From assembly GCF_041146795.1 (NCBI RefSeq), contig NC_135180.1:38809794-38873793 (forward strand): a stretch of DNA of 64,000 nt. Direction: 5' to 3'. The DNA comes from Maylandia zebra. Taxonomy: Eukaryota; Chordata; Actinopteri; Cichliformes; Cichlidae. Positions 34,225 through 46,727 of this stretch are shown one piece after another (the first letter of the stretch is position 1; each line of letters opens with the position of its first letter). Made by a program: the position numbers and the translations under genes. Below the pieces are notes generated by a model, which was not told where the DNA came from, searched no databases, and saw nothing but the letters and a program-made list of their open reading frames with translations.

Positions 34225-36805
34225 GAGGCATTTGAGGTTTTAGAGGACAGTGGGACGTTTAACCGCCGTAGCTGGGGGCTTGTAAGCAGCGTTTATTCAG
34301 ACTGGAGGCCTTTTATTTTGAAAAGCTTCAGGTACTGGGTAGATGTTTCTCACCTGTGAACAGGTAGAGTCTGCGTCTGCCTGGGGAGACAAATGTATGA
34401 GTGCTTTAAAACGTCTTTGTGGTTTTTTATGATTGTAATTATTGAAAATACACGTGTAATTATGATTAAAGGAGTTTCTGCTTCCTGTGTCTGATCAAAG
34501 AAGTTAAATGTGCTGACGGAGCATCTCAGCTCCTGAGGAGAAACTGCAGCAGAGGAGAAAACGGTGGAAAAACAATCCAGTTGTAATTCTGTGCAGGGCG
34601 CTCAAACATGCGGCACAGTGGATAAGAATGTGGGGGGAAAGGAGGGCTTCCAGTTTTTCAGTTTTGTCCTTCTGACCTGTCAGGGTTCACAGCCTTAATG
34701 CTAACAAATATTACCCAGACCATTTAAATAACAGGCATGAAAAACTTCCTGTTTTCAGGATTTCAGGAACTCAATTTGAGGTTTTTAAGCGATAAATCTA
34801 CCCGTGTGACCCACTCAGGATCAGAGCTGCGTGTGGCTCATCGGTCAGTGAATGCAGCCCGAGCTGCCCCTATTAAAGGTGCGTTCACTGGCAGCAGCTG
34901 CAGGTCTGAGCAGCACACAGAACTTGTTTTCAGTGTCTGATGGAAACATGGGATGAACTACAGTACTGTGCAAAAGTCCTGAGTCAGCAGCATTTGTTTG
35001 TGATTGGCTGAAACAAACAGCCCCAGTTTACTGTGACATGTAAATAACAACAGACCCCTCCCAGCTGTGAACACAGGCCTGTGATTTCACACTGAGCGTG
35101 CTCTTAATAAATGAAATGTTCACTCAGCCCATCAGAAACATCAGACTTTATTTAAAACAAAAAAACAGACATTTTGAAATGTTAGGCCACACCCCTTCAT
35201 TCAGGTAAAGTTTTAGTCTCGCCCTGGTTTTTATTTCCACTCATGGGCTCATGTTTGGATGTTTAATTTTTAAATGTTTTTCAGAGAACAACAAACAGAA
35301 AGCATATTATTTTTTACATCTGTGCTCGCAGGTGCGCAGACGGTGGGCGGAGCTTGTGAAATCCACAGGTACGAATTACTGTAGCAAACTATGTTTCAAA
35401 CAGCTGGAGCTCAAAGTGCCGCGTGATTGGTGAGAACAAACATCAGAGACTCTTCTTCAGTGGTTTTATTGAGCAGTAGTATCACAGCAGTAACGAACGG
35501 CGTCATCGGCGTGATTCGACGCGTCCTGCTGTGTCAAACATTCAGTCAGAGACGAGCCTCGCGGCCTCGTTCATTCACACAAACAGTCAAAAACAGATGA
35601 GCAGCAAAAGTCTGAAATCCCTTTTGGACACACTGTTAAACGCGGGGCATTTAGGGAGGTTATTAAATTCAACCCTGACGCTTCTTCCTCCCACCGTACA
35701 TCAGACTTTCAGCGAAGCTCATCACGGCTTCACGCTCCGTCACAGCTCGGTAAAAACGTGGAAACGACAGCCAAATATTTACAGTAACAGCTGAAACGTT
35801 TACGTTCACAGACACGTTTTTCTGGTTCCAGTTGTAAATATTACTGTGAAATACAGCAGAAGACTCGAGGTAATAACTATTTACATGACCTTCAAACGAG
35901 GGAGAACTTTGGATCAATTTAATCCGAATTTGTCCCAGAATGTAAAAACATGTTACCACAAAAACGTCACTATATTAAAGATTCACCTCCAAATATGAAA
36001 CATTTTATTGTTCAAAGGGTTTCAGAGTGTTAAAATATTGTCTCTCGTTTCCCCGTCGTTGTATTTGTTATTACATTAAAGACGTTTCAGTCTAATAAAC
36101 ATCTAAAAACCACGATACCAAAACGTGCCTGTTATTACCCTTCACTGTGCGATTAGGTCACATGTTACTGTTGTTGTATTTCCTCGTTATTACCAAGCTG
36201 GGATGTGAAGTGTTTGGACTTTCAAACAGAGACAGATTAAAACAAAAGGTGGAGGCTGTAGCTCCATCAGCTGTCAGAGCTCAAACAGCACCACCTTTCA
36301 CACATAAAACGCCTTCATTCCCAGCGATCCGCTCCAGCTTTCGGTGATTCCTATTTTTCGGCGCAGGAGCGGAAACATCTGGAAACGTTTTCTGGAACGC
36401 TGTCTGAATTGTGAGGACATAAAGTGCTGTTGGAAGTTTTTCAGGACGTGTCAGTGTCTTCACAGTAAATTAGTAACCGATTAACTGTGCCCAGCAGGGG
36501 GCGCTAGCTGTAACTACATCCTGAAGTAAAGTTGCGTGACTGAGGACAAACCTCTGTAACATTGATCTCCTCTCATGAGAGTTAAGACGTGATTATTCAG
36601 ATAAAATATATTTAGATTCAATAATCTGAGGTTAATATGAGAGGAAATATTTTCAGCTGCACTCGTGGTTATCTGAAGGTCGGTAACGGTTCTCCGTCAA
36701 CGGTAATCCAAGAAGAAGGTGTCTGAGGTCTTCCTCCTGCGTGGGCTGGTACTCGTGACAGAATAATTTACACTGTTACCGTCACCGCTCTCCATCCTTT
36801 CAACA
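34225..36805. other. wdr74 3' flank and acap 3' UTR region
   Basis: ATTAAA at about 34463 is a candidate wdr74 poly(A) signal. Minus-strand AATAAA words near 36005 and 35468 are candidate signals for a long acap 3' UTR. No further gene was seen. Confidence 0.5.
34960..34990. mobile_element. Possible Tc1-type MITE end
   Basis: ACAGTACTGTGCAAAAGTCC resembles the terminal repeat of short non-autonomous Tc1 elements in fish. A matching second end was not found. Confidence 0.35.
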
Positions 36806-39800
36806 CTACCCCTCCTCCTCTTCCTCCGCCCCTCCTCGGCTGAAGTGCCGCCGGCTCAGTCGCTCCGGGTCATGTGACGCCATGTCGCTGAAGTCCCGGA
36901 AGATGTCCTGAAACGTCTCATCATCTCCTGAGGACAACACGACAGTCACAAGTTAACAGGAGACATCATGGGAGGAGGCCTGGCCTCTCCCCTGCCTCCA
37001 AAGAGCCAATCAACAGAGGAAATATAAGCCAATCAGGTTCACAGGTTAACCCCAACCTAACCCAGGTTCAGGTAAAGGTTCGCGACCATTTCAGAAACTG
37101 TGAGCACGCCCAGCAGGACTCTGCATCACAGGGAAACAGGTTTGAAAGGTCGAGTTGAGGAAAAGCCGACAAACTTTCAAAGCGTTTTGACGTCTCCGTG
37201 ACGACGAAAGTTACACTCACAGTTCCTGCTCCGGTCATTAAGAGTGCGCCTTTAAAATAACCAATCAGATTTCACCTAGCTACAAAACTTTGATAAAGGA
37301 CATAATCTTTATTTTCATTTTTGGACTGCAGCAGCTCTGCGTGACGCTCGTTCAGCCATCTGGTTTCACCTTCCTTCTCAGCTGAAGACAAACGTGAGAC
37401 AAATGTTGGAGTCGACTAACCGGCGGCGCCGAAGACTCCCTCCGAATCCCTCATCTCCTCGTTCATCCGGGCCATCCGGAGCCTGAAACACACGAGCCAT
37501 GATCACGTTAAAAGAGTTCACAAAGGAATTGAAAGACTCCGTTATCGGTCGTGTGTTTCCACAGCGCTCTGAAGACCCGCCTCGACCAATCAGATCAGTC
37601 CCTTGACGTACGAGAAACTTTATGATTGGACTCTGGTCACGGTCTGAAATGTGAAACGTCACGTGTCGACTTTTTCATACATCAGTGGGCTTTTCTGATC
37701 TTCAGGATGCCGTGGAAACAATGTTAAGGCTGGAAACACTTCCTGTGACTCACAGAGTGACGATGTCAGCATTGGCCGTTTCCACGGCGATGGCCAGAGG
37801 GTCATGACCTCTCTCATCCACTGCGTACTGATTGGCTCCTCTCTTCAGCAGCAGGCACACCTGTCTGCAACGGTCAATTAAAACCAGCAGCGTTGATTCG
37901 AGCTCATGCTGTGTGTGCGTGTGTGTGTGCATGTCTGTGTTCGTGTGGTTACCCGGTGTGACCAGCAGTGGCGGCAGCGTGCAGCGCCCCCTGTCCTCTA
38001 AGGTCTCTGTGATTGACGTTTGCGCCGTTCTGCAGCAGGAACTCGCACGCCAACAGCGACCCCTGCAGGCAGCCGAGAGAAACAGTGACAGCAACGAAGT
38101 TTGTATTCTGTTTACATCACAGCTCTCTAAAGGCTCAGTGTGCAGAAATAATATTACTGATAATAACACTAATAACAACGATGATGATGTCAGTTAGGAG
38201 TCAGTGATGTTATTAATGAGTAATAATCAATAAAAGGTGCCTTCAGTAACATTTCCTCTTCTTTGTGCATGCTCACCCCGATCGCTGCTCCGATCAGCGG
38301 CGTGCGGCCCTCCTCCTCGCCAACGCTCCCGTTGACCTCCGCCCCCTCGGCCAACATGGACGCCATGGCAACCAGGTCTCCTGCCAAAGACGCCTGATAG
38401 AGACGTAACATGGCTGAGTCCTTATGACGATGATGCTCTGAAACAGAAAACGCAGAAAACATTTTTTTCTAAACACAATAAATTTAAATTAGTGCTGAAG
38501 CGCAACAGGACGCCGTAACACGCCGATGCGAGCACTGACAGAGGAAGCCAACCGCACAGCTGTCGTGCACGGGACAGGAAGTGAACAGACGGGTGCTGCA
38601 GCAGAGAGGCGTGATGGGTCAGGTGTTACAGGGGGCAGTGAGGCTCAGAGCAGCGGCAGGAACGAATCCAGCAGTAAAATGTAAAAGTAATAGATTACTG
38701 CAGTGATGAATGCGCTGATAAGGTATCGTTCCAGTTTAAACAAACTTCTTAAATTCTAGTTACAATGTGCAGACGGTCGGACTTACGAGCGCCGTTGGCC
38801 TGGACAAACTTCTTCTCCACGTATTTCTCTTTGATCCACGCCTCCTTCTCGGCCCTGACAGGGAGAAAAACAGGATGCTGAGTCTCTGCTTCCAACATTC
38901 ACGTTCAACCAAAGCCGATTCCTTTCAGCGGCTCGTGTTTTTACCGCGGGCTGTCGGCTCGGGGCTTGACTCGTCCCTCCTCTGAACACCGCGCCTCGTA
39001 GATCTGGTTCATCACATCGTTTCCCAGAACACACAGCAGCTGAGGAGGAGCATTCACATTTTAGAATCTGGGCCTGCAATCGATTCTTCATTGATTTTTT
39101 TTCAACGTCAGACATGAGCAGCACTGTGAGATTCTCCCGGTTAGACTCGGGACAGGTGAAGGCAGTTTGGGCTGTTCTGGGATCAGTTTGGTGGGTTTTC
39201 AAACATAAAGATCCAGAGAAGCCGGGAACTTCTTGTGTTATTTTCCACAACAGCTGATTGCCTTTTAGAGACTGTTTAGAGCAATTTCCTGAAATGATTC
39301 AATGACCGAGCAGCGATTTGTCGGCTTGTTATTAGTTCAGGGTGTTTGGTTCACACAGAGGCAGAAATCTGATTTTTGAGCTTTCTCGTTTCTCCTCGTG
39401 GCGTTATATTTGACAGCTTCCTCACTTTACGGTCTGCTCTTCACTTTATGATGCCGGAGTGTTAAAGCTTCAGTGCAGAGTGTTTCGCTTCTACCTTCAG
39501 CTGTTCGGCCTCCCAGGAGTCCAGAGTGAGAGATCGCACCTTCGACAGATGGACTCCGAGGCTCCTGCAGACACAGAGAAAGAAGAACATCGGCCAACGT
39601 GTTGCTGGTTTTCATCTTCTGACAGTAAACTATGAAGATCACCAAACACCAGTGAGTACTTCTCATGGTTCCCACAGGCTGTGTGTGGACAGAGAAGGTT
39701 GATGAAAGATCAAAGGGCGAGATTAAAGCCTGACACCTGCTAAAAAGCAGTGAAGAAGAAATGAGGAGGAAGTCCGGTGTTACCGGTGTATGCCCGAGCA

Positions 39801-42800
39801 CTCGATGCACATGGTGACTGCCAGGTTGATGGAGGCCCAGCGAGGCTCTTCCTCCCCGCAGTCACAGCACCTCTGGTTCCCGAGGCCCCTCAGGGCCACA
39901 CTCAATGCTGCCGGCCTCTGGGCGGGAGGGCCAGGACAGACGTCTCCGCCACAATGCAGAGGGGGGAGCTCCTTAGGCTGCACATAGAGAGGAAGAACTC
40001 GTCAGCCAAACGGATGGGGGAGGGGAGTTAGCTGTAATATTCAGAGGTGAGTGTATCGTGGTCGTGGTGTGGACCGGCCTGCGTCAGCTGAGTGTCGCTT
40101 CGCTCTCTGTAGGCGAGGTCGATGCTGCCCTGCAGAGCACTGAGCCAGGCCTGCTTCAGCTGCTCCGAGTCGGCCTGCAGAGCACAACACCTGGAAACAA
40201 ACAGGTCAATTAACGCCATATCACATGACCCTACAGGTGTGAAAACGCCGTGTTCACTGTCTTACTTCTGGACGGAGAGCAGCTCAAAGCAGAAGCGTCG
40301 GTCCACGTGATCCAGAGATTTGACAGCACACAGTCGAAGATCCTCAAACAGAACCACAGCTTCCTCCTGCGGCGTGGGATTCAACATGACTCGTCATCAT
40401 GATCCTCAGCATCATCACCATCCTCAGCAACATCACCATCATAATCATCCTCATCAACATCACCATCATCATCATTCTCACCAACATCATCACCATCCTC
40501 AGCAACATCACCATCCTCAGCAACATCACCATCCTCAGCATCACCATCATCCTCAGTATCACCACCATCCTCAGCAACATCACCATCCTCAGCATCACCA
40601 TCATCCTCAGTATCACCACCATCCTCAGCAACATCACCATCATCACCATCCTCAGCAACATCACCATCCTCAGCAACATCACCATCCTCACCAACATCAC
40701 CATCATCACCATCCTCAGCAACATCACCATCCTCACCAACATCACCATCATCACCATCCTCAGCATCATCACCATCCTCACCAACATCACCATCATCACC
40801 ATCCTCAGCATCATCACCATCCTCAGCAACATCACCATCCTCACCAACATCATCATCATCCTCACCAACATCATCATCATCATCCTCACCAACATCATCA
40901 CCATCCTCAGCATCATCACCATCCTCAGCAACATCACCATCATCACCATCCTCAGCAACATCACCATCCTCACCAACATCACCATCATCACCATCCTCAG
41001 CAACATCACCATCCTCACCAACATCACCATCATCACCATCCTCAGCATCATCACCATCCTCAGCAACATCACCATCCTCACCAACATCACCATCCTCACC
41101 AACATCACCATCATCACCATCCTCACCAACATCACCATCATCACCATCCTCAGCATCATCACCATCCTCACCAACATCACCATCATCACCATCCTCAGCA
41201 ACATCACCATCCTCACCAACATCACCATCATCACCATCCTCAGCAACATCACCATCATCACCATCCTCAGCATCATCACCATCCTCACCAACATCACCAT
41301 CATCACCATCCTCACCAACATCACCATCCTCACCAACATCACCATCATCATCATCCTTACCAACATCATCACCATCATAATCATCACCATCCTCAGCAAC
41401 ATCACCATCCTCACCAACATCATCATCATCCTCACCAACATCATCATCATCATCTTCACCAACATCATCATCATCCTGAATTTTATGCAGTTCTTCCTCC
41501 GACTAACATTCATCCATGAAATTCTTTCTTCAAACACTAAAAGCAGAAAACTCACCTAAGTGTGAGGTGGTATAACCGGACGCCTTCCTGTGATTCCAGG
41601 ACCAGTGGAGTGTAACTTGACTGTCTGGAGGGTTTCTACTTTGTTTTTATTTGAATTTAGCGTCGAATCAGAGTAAGTGAAAAATACTGATTTTTTTTTT
41701 TAAAGTGGACCTTTTTCAGTGTGTCATTATTTCCTGTCATGGATGTTCATATCAACCATGACCAACGGATTAATAATGAGCTCAGTACACAGAGTAAACC
41801 CTGTGAGCTCTAAACTCACAGTTTATCACAGCTTCTCCTGTTGAAGTGTCACGGAGCAGGTAATAATCAGAGGAGGTCCACTTTAAAACCGATTTCACTC
41901 CAGATTTAAGCTGAACTTTTAATTTTCTGTCATCATGTGAACATTTTGATTTAGAAATGTTAAACTTGAGTTTCTGATGTAAAAATTTGTGAACAGAAAG
42001 AAAAAAGTAAATTTTGCAGAATGAATAAACGTAGACAAAAACATGCTAACGATTGTTCTGAGTGAAAGCAGGAAGAGCGGTCAGCTTCCAGAGAAATCTC
42101 AGGGACACCTGTCACACCAACATGAAGTCACGTGAGGTGTGTTCAGCTGTGATCTCAGCTGGAGCTGGGCAGTAATTTTCTCCCGCAGGTGGATTTAAGG
42201 CTGGATTTGATTACATGTAATCAATCCGAGGAGCTGAACTCTGTTTAATGGCTGTAACAGGGTGTGAATCCAATCAGAAGTTAAACCACCATAAACAGAA
42301 CGGCCAGCTGGGAACAAATTCAGACCTCTTGATTGAGCTGATCAGTTATCAGGCAGTGAAATCGATCCCTTTGATTAGCTGTTCTTTGATTGAGTGGCCG
42401 GGTCTCACCTTGTGGGACTTCCTGTATATGAGCTGGTTGTCTCTGATGGTGAACCAGGATCTGAAACAGGTTTACAAGTTAGAAGGATTCACTGAGGTCA
42501 AAGGTCAGCAGGCCATGTGACACTGCGGGTCTCTACCTCTTCCACATTTTAGATTTCCTCCTCGAGCGTTTGAACAGGTAACCCCGGATGATGTCATCAT
42601 TGCCAGGACATGCGCTGACCATCGGCTCACCTGAAGCGTCCTTAGAACAAACACACGCGTGTTTCAGAGCGTTCGTTCTGCTTTGAGTCTAAATGTATTC
42701 GTCCCTCCTTGAACAACATATCTAACATCTGTCTGCAGCGTCTGCTGGGACAGATGTGCTGATCTGTGAGACTCCTTACCCTCTGCTGGACCAGCAGGTG

Positions 42801-44740
42801 TCTGTTCTCCAGCTCCTTCCTCTTGGCCGTGCAGTCCGCAGACAGCTGTGACAGCTGTGGAGCACACACAAACACATACGTGTACACAGCCGTTACTCCA
42901 CACCGAGGCTACCACACAAACCAGCACAAAGAGGTCAGAGGTCACAGACCTGCGCTGCCATGGTTTTCATGGTGGGCTCGAGGTCTCTTAGCAGGTCAAA
43001 GCCCTGGTGGAAGAAGGTGAACTGAGCGTGGACGAAGGAGAACATCTGGAAACGCAAACTTGAGTCAGTACACGAAGATGGTCGTATCAGGTATGTCCCC
43101 CCTCTATGACATCACACAGACCCACGAGTTGTGTTTTCACTCACAGAGTTTAAGATGTCGACCTTCTGCTGAGTCTTGAAGGTGTTGAGCTGAAAATTAG
43201 GACATAGAGGATAAAGCATCTGATGTTCCTTCATGTCATCAATGTTAAACACACTCAGGTGTCACACCTGCAGACAGTAATCCAAGGCGAAGTGCTGGTA
43301 GCATTTGCGTGTAGCGAGCAGCAGGTGACTTGCCCGCTCGGCGTCGGCGGCTTTATGTCGAGACACCTGAGCGTTCTTCGTCGCTGCCGTCTCCAGATCC
43401 TCGCCGATCCGGACAAACTCCTTCCTGGTCTCCGCCAACTGGGGCAGGAACCTCAGAGAGATGAAGAGCAGCAGTGTCATCACCAGAGCAGCTCTGCCGG
43501 TGCTCAGAGCTAAACTGTGTTACTGTTACTGTGGCAACGGCCTCTACACTGAACCCAGGAACCCCGACATACTGATCAGCCCCCCGGAGTGATGCCTTAC
43601 TGCGTGCAGAGGTTAGTGAGCTGCTGGCCGATGGCTCTCTGTGTCTGATCAAACAACATCTGCAGGTGAAACACACACACGAGTCAAACACATGAGTCTC
43701 TGCTGGAGCTCAGACGAACAAACACGAGTACAGCTGAGCGTGGACTCACAGTGTGGAAGCTGACCATCTCCTGCAGGCCCTGGTGGAACTGGTTCAAGCA
43801 GGTCTGAGAGGAAGGAAATAGGAAGTCAGACAGGAAATGCCCCAACACCCCACCGAGAAACTGAGCAGACATGTTAGGTCATTAGTCCTTCCTGGCTTAT
43901 TAGCTGGTAGTGTTAGATAAATGAACTCAGAGGAAACAGAGCAGACGTTGTGGGGCGTCGGGAGCTGAAAGTAAATTGGACGACCGGATGCAGCGATTTC
44001 TTCTTTTTCAGATGCATCGAGGAGCTGCTTACTGTGATCACGCTGTCCTTCGTCTGATTGGTGCACAGCTCAGCTAGGCCGCTCAGTAGCAGCTTATTGG
44101 CAGTGCTGTACGCTTGTCCCGCCTCTACCATCTTCCCACACAGCTTCATCACCTGATTGTTTAGAAACAGACAGTACAGACCAATCAGCTTGCCTCACTA
44201 GTAACAGTTAGCTTCTAACAGTACTTCATCAGTACTAGTAGTGAGTATACAGCTGTATTAACAGTATTTGTAGTACTACTATTAGCTGTGAAATTACAAC
44301 TAGTATCGTAATAGTATTAGCTACAGTATTTGTACTGTCTAGCAGTATTAGCGCTAGTATATGCAGTATCAGTAGCCTAGTACAAATAGTACTACCACTA
44401 TTTGTAGTGGAAGTACTTGTGCCTTGTCTCCATGCGTCTCTAACAGTTTTTATTACAGCAGTAGTGGTAGTAAAGTAGTAATAGTAGTAATGGTAGTAAT
44501 GGTAGTAAAGTAGTAATAGTAGTAATGGTAGTAATGGTAGTAGTACTTGTACCTTGTCCAGTTTTGTCTCCAGCTGTGAAACATCTGTTTCAAACTGATC
44601 CAGAGCCAGCCTGAATAAAATAAATAAAGCGTCATCACTACAAGTGAACATGCGCAGATTGGTGTGTGCGTGCGCGCGCGCGCTTACCTGAACTCAGGTG
44701 AGTCTTTGACGCAATCCTCAAAGTCCAGCAGGCAGTCCAT
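36806..44740 (-). CDS. acap1: ACAP-family ARF6 GTPase-activating protein (BAR-PH-ArfGAP-ankyrin), 22 coding exons
   Basis: Membrane-curvature-sensing Arf GAP acting on ARF6 in endosomal recycling. Exons: 44688-44740, 44553-44610, 44033-44152, 43750-43803, 43601-43659, 43268-43451, 43145-43189, 42950-43045, 42780-42854, 42537-42640, 42409-42460, 40266-40366, about 40075-40190, about 39784-39977, 39495-39564, 38945-39039, 38787-38854, 38277-38437, 37953-38062, 37754-37864, 37421-37482, 36806-36927; about 700 residues. The BAR part starts [18 protein letters not shown]. The PH domain runs from [10 protein letters not shown] to [17 protein letters not shown]. The zinc finger is CX2CX16CX2C ([19 protein letters not shown]) with the catalytic Arg in SGIHRSLG. 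The ankyrin repeats include [11 protein letters not shown] and [15 protein letters not shown]. The tail has [21 protein letters not shown] short ArfGAP-ankyrin linker and LSRR near the end favour ACAP1, but ACAP2 resemblance ([11 protein letters not shown]) is strong. The junction between the exons at 40075-40190 and 39784-39977 is unresolved. Confidence 0.9.
40395..41480. repeat. About 1.1-kb trinucleotide-derived tandem array in an acap intron
   Basis: Imperfect array of 9-bp-based units such as CATCACCAT, CCTCAGCAA and CCTCACCAA, mostly arranged as 18- and 27-bp higher-order units. It lies in the intron between the acap exons ending 42409 and starting 40366, and begins about 30 nt upstream of the latter's acceptor. 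All units are multiples of 3 and lack stop words, so long frames stay open: a His/Pro/Gln-rich and an Ile/Thr-rich frame on the plus strand and a Met/Val-rich frame on the minus strand. These are composition artefacts, not genes. In the pre-mRNA the array reads GATGGTGAGGATG-like and purine-rich. Confidence 0.93.
44447..44545. repeat. (GTA/GTAAT)n triplet-rich repeat in an acap intron
   Basis: Imperfect GTAGTAATG-type repeat just inside the intron after acap exon 2 (donor at 44553). It is a second, unrelated triplet repeat in the same gene. Confidence 0.75.
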
Positions 44741-45177
44741 GACGTCACCCAGCTGTCCCGTGTCCCTGTAGTGAGTGCGAGTGTAAATAAAGTTAGCTGC
44801 GGTGCTTCATCTTGCCGTTAGCCGTTAGCTCCGCTCTAATGAATCATTTTTAAACACGCGCCGGGGACGTGGACGGACTCCTTCACGCGCCTGGTCCACA
44901 GCCTCACAGCGGGTGGATCCGTCGCGCGCAGCACACGCGCCCCGGTCGGCCCTCCATATTGGCGCGGTTGAGATCAGAGAGTAACTAACCCGGGTCAGCC
45001 GCTGTTCTCGGACTAACAGCTGTCCCGCTGCAGCCCGCTGTTGTCAGACTTGTTGCTAACCGACAACGTCCGCCTAATATCCGCTTTGTTTGGCTCGGAG
45101 CCAACCGACAGTCACAGCAACTCCAGCGACCCCCAGCGGCCCGGGGCGGAACCACACCTACCGTGCCCGTTATTTAG
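44741..45177. promoter_or_regulatory. CpG-rich promoter region of the acap gene
   Basis: GC- and CpG-rich DNA directly upstream of the acap start codon (for example CACGCGCCGGGGACGTGGAC and GATCCGTCGCGCGCAGCACA). No TATA box stands out. Confidence 0.55.
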
Positions 45178-45760
45178 GGCTGAGTATCGTCGCTGATTTC
45201 TATAACTGATTCGATTCAGTTTTGACAGTCAGAAATATTCTAATTCTGATCATTTATCAGCACACATCCATGTTTCATATCTGTGTATAAACCAAAGCTG
45301 ACATTGAGACTTCATCAGAGGTGTGAGCATCACAGCAGGTGTAACTGAGGATCCAACAGAGAAACATGAAGCAGGTTTTGTTGGAAGTACAGCAGCCAAA
45401 GTCAGAGGGAGCTCATGAGCATGGTTATCAAACGTGAAGCGCAGTTTGATCTTCTTTTGCTGCTGGTTCAGTCAGTGTTGGTCAGAGTGACGAAACCTGC
45501 AGCTTCAGGATCTGTGAGCGGTCGACTCTCAGCGCCGACGGCGTCTGTGGACGATCCACGCTCTGCGTTTACATCTTTGTGCTTCTCACTTACTGTTTTA
45601 GCTGTTTGGTGGTTGTTGAAATAGTTTTGTGAGCTTTAACCTGAGATTCTGTCAAAATAAATTTATATTTAAAAATCATTCAGGATTTAATGAATCGATA
45701 TCGTGTTATTCAAGCTAATATCGATCTTTTTGAACCCACATCTACTCGTAATTGTTTTTT
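45178..45760. mobile_element. Possible non-autonomous DNA element upstream of the acap gene
   Basis: Starts GGGCTGAGTATCG and ends in sequence rich in ATCGATATCG and CGATCTTTTTGAACCCAC, terminal words I recall from abundant GGGCTGGGTATCG-type fish repeats. The interior is non-coding. Confidence 0.35.
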
Positions 45761-46239
45761 GATTTTCTTTCACTGACTGAATTAAAACTCAACATGTAGT
45801 AAATAACAGGCACTACTACTTAAATGCATAAATATTTAAGGTTTTATGTGTAGTGTATATGCATTTGTTTTAAAATTCAGATTAGAACAAATATATTGAC
45901 AAAATATTAAAAAAAAACTATACAAATATATTTTAGCCCTACAAAATTATGTTATTAGTTTTCTTTTATTAATTGTAGTTTCAAATCTCTTTTAAAAAAA
46001 GATGTTTGCATGTTTTCAGTGTTTTTCGCTGCTGCAAACCGACTTCTGTGAGGAATAAAATGCACGTAATCTTTCGAGGCCAACAAAGTGAAACGTTTGA
46101 CTTTCACCAGCATAATTTCACCTTTCGTTTCCTGTTTATTGGCAGAAAAAATGGCGTACATAGCTTTTTATCAGAAGTTACGATGAAACATTGAACATCT
46201 AATCGAATCACTTCATCACTAAAAGCATATTTGCACTGC

Positions 46240-46475
46240 AAAAGACTTACAAATGTGGATTGCACAACACTGGACATTATAGTTCTTCATTTCCACTTAA
46301 TACTGTACAGTTGCCGTCATTGTATTAATATATTTCTATACTGTGTATTTTGTTTATACAGTTATTTTATTTTCAACTTTAATTTTCTGTTTCTTTAGGC
46401 CACGAGCAGTTGTGTAAGCATTTCACTGCATATCATACTGTGCATGAGACAAATAAAATTAGAATTTGAAATGTT
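46240..46475 (+). mobile_element. LINE 3'-end fragment between ilkap and the acap gene
   Basis: Plus-strand non-coding tail with GCATTTCACTGCATATCATA and GACAAATAAAATTAGAATTT, typical of the 3' end of a fish LINE. It is severely 5'-truncated and has no coding text. Confidence 0.6.
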
Positions 46476-46662
46476 TTCTTCATCCAGCTGGACTTTTTGT
46501 TGCATCACAGAAGAAGAAAAAAACCTGTCCCTGCTGTGTTGTTTAATGATCGGGCTGCACGGTCTGATGCGTTTCCTCTTTATGTCCCGTTTGTGTTAAT
46601 AAAGTTAACAAATTCAAACACTGATGGGACAAATCAGCTGATGGAGACGGAAAATAAATTTT

Positions 46663-46668
46663 TTTATT
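46663..46668 (-). terminator. Poly(A) signal for ilkap
   Basis: AATAAA on the minus strand, about 60 nt beyond the ilkap stop codon. It is the first such hexamer downstream and implies a short 3' UTR. Confidence 0.55.
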
Positions 46669-46727
46669 GTAAAAGAAGCGGACGTTACAGCAGCAAGAAC
46701 ACAGAAACAAAGATGAGGACGGTGAGT

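Noticed and set aside
39914-40190. Calling the acap gene a pseudogene because of the missing phase-0 donor
   Set aside because: All other 20 junctions are canonical and in phase, all catalytic residues are kept, and alternative splice choices remain open.
40320-41559. Three long open frames (about 385-403 codons): His/Pro/Gln-rich and Ile/Thr-rich on plus, Met/Val-rich on minus
   Set aside because: All arise from the stop-free triplet array in an acap intron. No domain, no splice or codon-usage support.
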